A stretch of DNA of 64,000 nucleotides from Rubripirellula tenax (GTDB taxonomy: Bacteria; Planctomycetota; Planctomycetia; Pirellulales; Pirellulaceae), in assembly GCF_007860125.1 (NCBI RefSeq), contig NZ_SJPW01000001.1:1-64000 (forward strand), given 5' to 3'. Below the pieces are notes generated by a model. The model worked only from the letters and a program-made list of their open reading frames with translations, was not told the DNA's origin and made no database searches. A program made the position numbers and the translations under genes. Shown here one piece after another: positions 1-4,770 of the stretch (its first letter is position 1; every line of letters starts with the position of its first letter).

Positions 1-79
1 GCTCTGGTTCGTCCGCGACCAAGATCGACGGAACACCAATAAGCATCGTCAATAGGGTGAATATGGCTGTCCGGTTCAT
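1..79 (-). CDS. Truncated secreted protein, cassette 8 (5' end only)
   Basis: Only the first 26 codons are inside the window. The ATG at 79-77 follows a GGAGA-like ribosome site about 6 bases upstream. The peptide starts MNRTAIFTLL and continues with a hydrophobic stretch ending in SILVA then DEPE, a typical signal peptide with a cleavage site near residue 22. It lies directly beyond the attC at 120-210, so it is the cargo of the next cassette. Nothing can be said of its function. Confidence 0.6.
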   Translation of the reverse strand, partial: MNRTAIFTLLTMLIGVPSILVADEPE

Positions 80-119
80 TGAAGTCTCCATTTCAAATCT
101 AGGTTTGTGAATATATTCT

Positions 120-210
120 GGCGAACGTCAACGATAACCGGGCCGGCGCGGTTGATCTTCCATTTTGAAAACGCGTGTTCGCCGGCTCCGCGTTCATCGT
201 TTTGTTATTC
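120..210 (-). other. attC site of cassette 7
   Basis: The left core GGCGAAC (120-126) and right core GTTATTC (204-210) enclose two imperfectly complementary arms. Read toward each other, the left arm contains AACGAT-AACCGG-GCCGGCG and the right-arm complement AACGATGAACGCGGAGCCGGCG. The right arm therefore has extra unpaired bases, the asymmetry that sets attC polarity. The TAA stop of the 179-aa gene (205-207) lies inside the right core. Confidence 0.88.
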
Positions 211-744
211 GGCAGTTTGGTCTTCGTCACTGGACGCGTTGTCAATTTGAGTTTCGCCTTTCGCTGCATTTTCCTCCGAAGTGTCTTTGCCAGCCATAAG
301 GCTCAAAACTTCTGATTTTAAAACACCAAGGTCAAACACTTTGCTCAGTTTCGATCGAAACTCAGCAGGAGTGTCGCAGACCCATTTGTTTTCAACTTGT
401 CGTCCAGCGACGCCTCCGAGCGCCGCAGACATGTCACCAATTCCGGGACGGTAATATGACTTCTTGAATAGGTCTGGCAATTCATCGTCCCTTGGTTGAA
501 TCCGCGCCGGGTATGGAGTGTCAGACCTGTGGACAACAGAGAATAGCGTCACGGTTCGGTTCGACGGGACATGTTTCGCGTGCACAATCAGCATGTCGTG
601 GCCGCTGGTAGATTCAGCCTCCTGAATTACCAAATCCAACAGTCCACCACTCTGCTCGGCCCATTCTTCTTTGGCGTCACACAAGATTTCGTGCGGACTG
701 CTTGTGTCGTCGAGGTTAAGGTCGTATGGCCAAAACTGATTCAC
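205..744 (-). CDS. Hypothetical protein, second gene of cassette 7 (179 aa)
   Basis: No family was recognised. The protein is soluble with no signal or membrane segment. A central region contains HDMLIVHAKHV and a stretch ending in FSVVHRSDTPYPARI, followed by a region rich in charged residues and an acidic, Ser/Glu-rich tail. Its ATG (744-742) overlaps the TGA of the nuclease-fold gene by four bases (ATGA), so the two are almost certainly translated together. Its stop lies in the attC core, so the pair fills one cassette. The coupling suggests a partner, regulator or immunity role for the nuclease-like protein; that is inference. Confidence 0.8.
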   Translation of the reverse strand: MNQFWPYDLNLDDTSSPHEILCDAKEEWAEQSGGLLDLVIQEAESTSGHDMLIVHAKHVPSNRTVTLFSVVHRSDTPYPARIQPRDDELPDLFKKSYYRPGIGDMSAALGGVAGRQVENKWVCDTPAEFRSKLSKVFDLGVLKSEVLSLMAGKDTSEENAAKGETQIDNASSDEDQTAE

Positions 745-1550
745 GGTGTTACTCCCTTAAGTGTTACGACGATGGGTAAGTGATCGGACGCACTAGTCGC
801 GTCCGGCCGACCTCTCGCGTCAGTAAGGCGATTCGGACCAGCCTGCGTGAGAATCTCTATGCCGCGGAAATCGTCGACGATTGAATGATTGACAATAACT
901 TGATCGAGCATATTCCAGCCATACGGTCCCTGACTACTCGTGTCGTAAACGGTTCCCGCTGGACCATCGGAACCGTCACCTTGCAAGCTCCACATTGGGT
1001 TGTAATAGAATTCGTATTGCTTACCCAGAAAGGTTCGATCACCAGCCTTAACGCATTCTTTTGTCATCATTGCGTTTAGCCCCATGGCAAGATTCATGCC
1101 TCTGTCATGGGGATTCATGTTGAAATCACCAAGTAGTATCAAATGGTTTGTAGCTTGTTCGGTTTTTACAAAGCGAATTTCGTCAGCCAAGCTTTGGGCG
1201 TATGCCTGACGGGTTTCAGCATCGTAGTTGCGGATGTCGACCCCGTGTACGAGCCCGAGCAGCGCGATTCGGTTTCCCAGCTTCAATCGTCGCACGCTCG
1301 TGCGGAACCCCTTGTGAACCTCAGAGAGGTCGAGAGTTGGGTACTTGCAAAAACATTGAAACCGATCCTCTGAATTTGATTCCGGAATGAAGAAACGGTT
1401 GTCAACATTTGCCTTCAAGGCACCCAGCGTATCACCGATTGGAAGTTTGCACTCGTTTAAAACAACGATAGCCGCTTCGTTTTCTGCGGCCATATCGCAC
1501 ACAAGATTGGTCAAGTCCTTGCGTTTCACATTCCAGAAAACGATGCGCAC
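741..1550 (-). CDS. Endonuclease/exonuclease/phosphatase-fold protein, first gene of cassette 7 (269 aa)
   Basis: The protein has the full EEP (exonuclease III/DNase I-like) motif set. An N-terminal FWN contains Asn7, LNEC contains Glu33, LILLGDFNMNP contains Asp142 and Asn144, and the C-terminal SDHLPI contains Asp256 and His257. These are the metal-binding and catalytic residues of a family that cleaves phosphodiesters in DNA, RNA or lipids. There is no signal peptide, so it is probably cytoplasmic. It is the attI-proximal gene of a two-gene cassette and overlaps the next gene by four bases. Substrate unknown; a defence or toxin role is possible but only inferred from the mobile context. 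Confidence 0.87.
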   Translation of the reverse strand: MRIVFWNVKRKDLTNLVCDMAAENEAAIVVLNECKLPIGDTLGALKANVDNRFFIPESNSEDRFQCFCKYPTLDLSEVHKGFRTSVRRLKLGNRIALLGLVHGVDIRNYDAETRQAYAQSLADEIRFVKTEQATNHLILLGDFNMNPHDRGMNLAMGLNAMMTKECVKAGDRTFLGKQYEFYYNPMWSLQGDGSDGPAGTVYDTSSQGPYGWNMLDQVIVNHSIVDDFRGIEILTQAGPNRLTDARGRPDATSASDHLPIVVTLKGVTP

Positions 1551-1596
1551 AATTCGATGCTCAGTTTCAGCTCAGGATGTTTAGTTGGGGTAAGCC

Positions 1597-1686
1597 GAAT
1601 AACGGCCGACATCAGCGGGGACGAGCGGATGAGCAACCACTGCCCAATCGCGCTTTCGAGTCCTCCGTTGCATGTCATGGTTCGGC
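1597..1686 (-). other. attC site of cassette 6
   Basis: The left core is GAATAAC (1597-1603) and the right core GTTCGGC (1680-1686). Left arm GACAT-CAGCGG-GGAC matches the complement of the right arm GACATGCAACGGAGGAC, with the same extra bases as in the other six sites. This is the most divergent member of the set. The cassette gene stops 39 bases before the right core rather than inside it. Confidence 0.82.
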
Positions 1687-1724
1687 CCGATTAATGGGGA
1701 AGGCTGGGTAGCGGATCCACGTCA

Positions 1725-2117
1725 TCATAGCGGGTCGCGACCAATATCCCAACGTCGGAGAAAGTTGCGCAGAGCCAAGATCAATCGCGTCGCCACTCCC
1801 ACGCTGCGCGCCGCATGGGACTCGTAGGCGATACGGTTCTGATCGTCGATGATGACGTAGTCGTCTACGTGACTACATGTGAGATGTACAGCGCCGGTGA
1901 CGTGTCGCAGGAAGTAGACGTTGTGTTCGTCGAGGATGTATTGCTTGACATCGGTGTACGCCTTAGTGACGTCAGTACGATCCTCGGCTGGGAGTATTGC
2001 ATATTCGATGTGCGAGAGGGGTGTGCCGTACGTCTCTTCGAGTTCGTCCCAAGAACGGTCAGCCCATTGGTCCGACAGTTTGGCTTGGAGTTCCAATGCT
2101 GCCTTTGGAATCGTCAT
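1725..2117 (-). CDS. Hypothetical protein of cassette 6 (130 aa)
   Basis: The frame fills the cassette between the attC sites at 2147-2238 and 1597-1686 and starts 30 bases after the former. The protein is soluble, with no signal peptide and no membrane helix. The N-terminal part (QWADRSWDELEETYG) looks helical and acidic, the middle VYFLRHVTGAVHLTC and DDYVIIDDQNRIAYE look like beta strands, and the C-terminus is a basic helix. No known family was recognised. Its position in a mobile cassette is the only functional clue. Confidence 0.7.
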   Translation of the reverse strand: MTIPKAALELQAKLSDQWADRSWDELEETYGTPLSHIEYAILPAEDRTDVTKAYTDVKQYILDEHNVYFLRHVTGAVHLTCSHVDDYVIIDDQNRIAYESHAARSVGVATRLILALRNFLRRWDIGRDPL

Positions 2118-2146
2118 TGAGTTAGCGTCAGGAAATCAGTTGAGTG

Positions 2147-2238
2147 GCCGAACGTCGGCGTTGACCGGGCCGCGGCCAACCAACTTTGATTTCATGAAAC
2201 GCGCAGCCCGCGGCTCCGTGTCCAACGCATGGTTCATC
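2147..2238 (-). other. attC site of cassette 5 (ankyrin)
   Basis: The left core is GCCGAAC (2147-2153) and the right core GTTCATC (2232-2238). Arms: CGTTG-ACCGG-GCCGCGG on the left against CGTTGGACACGGAGCCGCGG on the complement of the right. The TGA stop of the ankyrin gene (2234-2236) lies inside the right core. Confidence 0.88.
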
Positions 2239-2653
2239 GCCCTTTTCGTGCGACGTGGTCGTCGAGCATCGCAATTATACGTGGATCAGAAGCCGCGATG
2301 CGGTCCCGAGGAGTGTACCCGTCGTTGTTCGTGATCGTATAATCTGCACCGCTAGCGAGCAACTCCTTGATCGCTTCGTAGTGCCCACCATTGCATGCGA
2401 ACCACAGGGGCGTTTGACCAGTGCCACATTGGGCATCAACGTCCGCGCCGTGGCGGATCAACTCTCGAATCAAGAGTTGATCGCCGTCTAGTGCTGCGAG
2501 ATGGAGGGCAGTCGTTTGATCGCCAATGATTGGCCGATGGTCGCGAGCGTTAATATCGTCACCAGTATAAATCGCAGCCAACGCCGCGTCACGATCACCC
2601 TGAGTCAACGCGACTAACAAGCGAGTCGGAGGATCGTCAATATCACGGGTCAT
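2234..2653 (-). CDS. Ankyrin-repeat protein of cassette 5 (139 aa)
   Basis: Three ankyrin-type repeats can be read: TTALHLAALDGDQLLIRELI with HGADVDAQ, then TPLWFACNGGHYEAIKELL with SGADYTITN, then a short DGYTPRDRI unit. Ankyrin repeats are protein-binding modules, so this small cytoplasmic protein probably acts by contacting another protein. The start (2653) comes just after the upstream attC and the stop lies in the downstream attC core, so the gene fits its cassette exactly. No enzymatic domain is attached. The partner cannot be deduced. Confidence 0.85.
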   Translation of the reverse strand: MTRDIDDPPTRLLVALTQGDRDAALAAIYTGDDINARDHRPIIGDQTTALHLAALDGDQLLIRELIRHGADVDAQCGTGQTPLWFACNGGHYEAIKELLASGADYTITNNDGYTPRDRIAASDPRIIAMLDDHVARKGR

Positions 2654-2666
2654 GTGTCAGTTTGTC

Positions 2667-2756
2667 GATGAACGTCAGCGATCATCGGGTCGCGAAAGGA
2701 AAAGTAACCATGTCAAACCAAGCCTCACGCGACTCCGATGCATCGCATTGTTCATC
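2667..2756 (-). other. attC site of cassette 4 (contains a plus-strand start codon)
   Basis: The left core is GATGAAC (2667-2673) and the right core GTTCATC (2750-2756). The arms match closely: GCGAT-CATCGG-GTCGCG against GCGATGCATCGGAGTCGCG. The central loop segment contains an AAAGGA-like ribosome site and the ATG (2710) of the oppositely oriented gene of the same cassette. Confidence 0.9.
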
Positions 2757-3009
2757 GGCCAGAATCGTCGAGATACTTGACCCTCGCGGGGAAGTGTCAT
2801 ATCGGCGTCCGGTCGATGATCTTGCGGTATGGCAGGCGTTGCGAACCAGAGGGTACGCAGTTAGGGCACCGAAAACGTTTCGCGTCAAAAGTCTCGATGA
2901 ATTTCCGTGTGTTACGGGCAGGTCGCACAAAGTCGTGATCGACGAAAACGGCGTGACCGTGTACGCGGATGAACATTCGGACGACCATATTCCTGATGTC
3001 GGGAAATAG
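2710..3009 (+). CDS. Hypothetical protein in reverse orientation, cassette 4 (99 aa)
   Basis: This is the only cassette gene read toward attI. The ATG at 2710 has AAAGGA about 9 bases upstream and lies inside the attC at 2667-2756; an upstream in-frame ATG at 2662 falls at the attC edge and has no such site. The stop (3007-3009) is a few bases before the next attC, so the gene spans nearly the whole cassette. Segments such as ARIVEILDPRGEVSYRR and DLAVWQALRTRGYAV look like a real folded domain, and no comparable minus-strand frame exists between the sites. Family unknown. It needs its own promoter, since Pc would transcribe the antisense strand. Confidence 0.62.
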   Translation: MSNQASRDSDASHCSSARIVEILDPRGEVSYRRPVDDLAVWQALRTRGYAVRAPKTFRVKSLDEFPCVTGRSHKVVIDENGVTVYADEHSDDHIPDVGK

Positions 3010-3013
3010 GTCC

Positions 3014-3104
3014 GATGAACGTCCGCCGTCACCGGGCACGGAGAGACGACTTTCCATTTGTGAAAACATGCAAGCCGTGCTCCGTGTGCACGGCATTGTT
3101 ATCC
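3014..3104 (-). other. attC site of cassette 3
   Basis: The left core is GATGAAC (3014-3020) and the right core GTTATCC (3098-3104). Arms: CCGT-CACCGG-GCACGG against CCGTGCACACGGAGCACGG. The TAA of the zinc-ribbon gene (3099-3101) lies in the right core. Confidence 0.9.
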
Positions 3105-3437
3105 GCCGACATTCGTTGAATTGTGACCAGCCGTGATCTCTGAGGAGTCGCGATAGTAGTACCTTGCGGGGACAACGGCCCGGCAAGATGAGCATGCGGC
3201 CATGATACGTTTTCCAACGGACGCAGCACCCCAACGAATGCCGCCGGCATCCCAAACAGACCTTTCAGATTCGCATTTAGTGCATTGAATCATCCATTGC
3301 TGGGATGACGCCTGCATGGATTGAAACCATGGCGACGGCAGCAACCGTTCAGCGATTCGTTGTATTCGGGACACAGAATGCTCCAAGATAGCGGTTGAAA
3401 TTTGGCGAACCAATTCTTGAGGCTCAATCAAGACCAT
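3099..3437 (-). CDS. Zinc-ribbon protein of cassette 3 (112 aa)
   Basis: The frame is open from 3509, but that start would lie inside the upstream attC (3461-3551). The ATG at 3437 (MVLIEPQELV) is the first outside it. The C-terminal half has two CxxC pairs, CTKC and CSSC, separated by about 26 residues, a probable zinc ribbon. The N-terminal half looks helical (LVRQISTAILEHSVSRIQRI). The stop lies in the attC core. Zinc ribbons of this size often bind nucleic acid or protein; no closer assignment can be made. Confidence 0.65.
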   Translation of the reverse strand: MVLIEPQELVRQISTAILEHSVSRIQRIAERLLPSPWFQSMQASSQQWMIQCTKCESERSVWDAGGIRWGAASVGKRIMAACSSCRAVVPARYYYRDSSEITAGHNSTNVGG

Positions 3438-3460
3438 CTTAGGGCGCACAAGATCGATTC

Positions 3461-3551
3461 GGATAACGTTACGCGTAACCGGGCACGCGCGGAAGATTCT
3501 CAATTCCAAAAAACGCTGGCTCGCGTGCTCCGGTTCACGCGATGGTTATGC
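3461..3551 (-). other. attC site of cassette 2 (RDD)
   Basis: The left core is GGATAAC (3461-3467) and the right core GTTATGC (3545-3551). Arms: CGCGT-AACCGG-GCACGCG against CGCGTGAACCGGAGCACGCG, one of the cleanest sites of the set. The TAA of the RDD gene (3546-3548) lies in the right core. Confidence 0.92.
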
Positions 3552-4097
3552 GACTTGTTTTGGGCGACAAACTCGCGGATAGGCGAGTGCGAAACCCATT
3601 GCATTGTATCGCGTCAAATGAACGGGACCACTGCCAATGGGAGTGGCATTCCGATTTATGAGGTACGTGCCGAGGTAGCAATCACGCAAGGATTGGCTCT
3701 CTGTGTCCGCACCAAGCCACAAAAGATCTAGAACAAGGTTAAACGGTCCAAACATCCACATCATCATCCGAATTGTCATGCTGATTAACGAGGGACGTCC
3801 ACCCTTCGCTGACACCAGTTTGATTCCCAGTAGTCGGTATCCAATAGTTCCGAAATTTGATCTTTTCACTGGTGCGAGATAGACCCAGATTGCAGCCAGA
3901 AATGCGAGCAAGAATATGCCACTCGGGTCGGATTGAATGACCTCGGACAAAATCAAAACAAGGAATGGCATCCACAATATAATCCCGATCACGACAATCA
4001 CGATGGAGTCAATCAACATTGCGATTAGTCGTTTACCGAAACCTGCGTAGTCTGTCGGCTCGTAGTAGTTTGCGTCTCCTAGCGAGTTGTCACCCAA
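3546..4097 (-). CDS. RDD-family membrane protein of cassette 2 (183 aa)
   Basis: The RDD signature is visible: AGFGKRLIAMLIDSIVI at the first helix, a second hydrophobic segment, GTIGYRLLGIKLV, and SQSLRDCYLGTYLI near the end of the domain. About three transmembrane helices are expected, in the inner membrane. The frame is open to 4346, but that would read through the attC at 4129-4218. I chose the TTG at 4097, the first plausible start beyond the site, because AGGA precedes it by 7 bases. RDD proteins are poorly characterised; some are linked to ion transport or envelope function. Confidence 0.78.
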   Translation of the reverse strand: MGDNSLGDANYYEPTDYAGFGKRLIAMLIDSIVIVVIGIILWMPFLVLILSEVIQSDPSGIFLLAFLAAIWVYLAPVKRSNFGTIGYRLLGIKLVSAKGGRPSLISMTIRMMMWMFGPFNLVLDLLWLGADTESQSLRDCYLGTYLINRNATPIGSGPVHLTRYNAMGFALAYPRVCRPKQVA

Positions 4098-4128
4098 ATT
4101 TACGTTCCTATTGGTCCGAGTATCTGTC

Positions 4129-4218
4129 GCATAACGTCTCACATCACCGGGTGGCGGCGATTGACGTGATTCCAAAGAAACGTGACCACCGCCACTCCGG
4201 TGCATGTGTTGGTTATCG
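4129..4218 (-). other. attC site of cassette 1 (attI-proximal)
   Basis: The left core is GCATAAC (4129-4135) and the right core GTTATCG (4212-4218). Arms: CACAT-CACCGG-GTGGCGG against CACATGCACCGGAGTGGCGG. A TAA also lies in the right core at 4213-4215, but the minus-strand frame ending there is only about 20 codons. Confidence 0.9.
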
Positions 4219-4423
4219 GCATTTATGGACGGGCGTTGATCGAGTGCCGGGCAGTGACGACCACGCCGCCACAGTTTAGCGGGCGCTGGTTCACGCGGCA
4301 AGCAATCGGGCATTGACCGGGTCGGCAAGTAAACGGGCATTGTCATACGACGGCGTTTACAGACGGTAAACGAAGAATCAATAACGTTGTCGTTGGATCA
4401 GCAAACGACAGCAGCGAATACGG

Positions 4424-4570
4424 TCAAGGAATGTTGGCGGCGTGGGTTGTGGCAATCGTCAACGGAGGATCAAGACGTTTGAATCGCCGAATTGCTAACA
4501 CAAGAGCCGAACGACAATCGTACGACCGAGCGTTGCAGCAATCGCCTGTGCAACCAAACGCGTTTAACAT
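4424..4570 (-). CDS. Possible 48-aa protein of cassette 1 (doubtful)
   Basis: This is the only leftward frame of any size in the first cassette. It begins MLNAFGCTGD at 4570, about 15 bases inside the proposed attI junction, and ends at 4424. It has three cysteines before residue 20, no recognisable domain and no clear ribosome site. It ends about 200 bases before the cassette's attC, unlike the other cassette genes. The cassette may instead be non-coding or carry a decayed gene. The same stretch holds a small perfect hairpin at 4354-4372 (CGTTTAC / GTAAACG). Confidence 0.25.
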   Translation of the reverse strand: MLNAFGCTGDCCNARSYDCRSALVLAIRRFKRLDPPLTIATTHAANIP

Positions 4571-4584
4571 ACGAGGAGTCAGTC

Positions 4585-4604
4585 CGATAACAACTAAGTT
4601 ATCC
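4585..4604 (-). other. Candidate attI recombination site
   Basis: Two opposed core-like heptamers, CGATAAC (4585-4591) and GTTATCC (4598-4604), are separated by the six bases AACTAA. They lie about 170 bases upstream of the intI start. The spacing and inverted arrangement resemble the simple site of attI1. The expected cut on the minus strand is between the G at 4591 and the following TT. No attC-type long arms are present. The assignment is from position and core resemblance only. Confidence 0.6.
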
Positions 4605-4641
4605 CCCGGTGAGTCGGGGTGTAAGAGGGTACCGAGCGGGG

Positions 4642-4657
4642 GTGTATTAGTATACAC
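4642..4657. promoter_or_regulatory. Perfect palindrome between intI and attI (possible operator)
   Basis: GTGTAT (4642-4647) and ATACAC (4652-4657) are perfect inverted arms around TAGT. The palindrome overlaps the -10 of the proposed leftward Pc promoter and lies 114 bases upstream of the intI start, where a repressor or IntI itself could control both directions. It does not match the Escherichia coli LexA box pattern (CTG, ten bases, CAG). Confidence 0.4.
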
Positions 4658-4678
4658 TCCTTTTACTACCCGTGTCAG
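4649..4678 (-). promoter_or_regulatory. Candidate cassette promoter Pc
   Basis: On the minus strand a -35 CTGACA (4678-4673) and a -10 TATACT (4654-4649) are 18 bases apart, close to the sigma-70 consensus. The promoter points leftward through attI into the cassettes, exactly where Pc is found in other integrons. Planctomycete promoter preferences are not well known, so this rests on resemblance and position. Confidence 0.5.
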
Positions 4679-4770
4679 CCGATCTTTTTTGACATTATCC
4701 CTCGACATGTGTTTTCAGGGGGGCAGTCACGGATTTGGCGTTGCTTTGGCTGTTGAAAAGGAGAGCTTGG

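Noticed and set aside
2682-3032. 116-aa minus-strand frame in cassette 4
   Set aside because: It runs through the attC arms, has Ser/Thr-rich unstructured composition, and the plus-strand frame looks much more like a protein.
1-4220. CRISPR-like repeat array
   Set aside because: The repeated elements are 90-92 bp, imperfect and palindromic, and are separated by whole genes; no short direct repeats or cas genes.
3546-4346. RDD gene with the longest possible N-terminus
   Set aside because: The extra 83 residues are translated attC and cassette-1 sequence; the true cassette begins at about 4134, so a start at 4097 is used.
4424-4708. 94-aa frame spanning attI and the promoter region
   Set aside because: It runs through Pc and the attI cores. 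Only the part from 4570 could belong to a cassette, and even that is doubtful.
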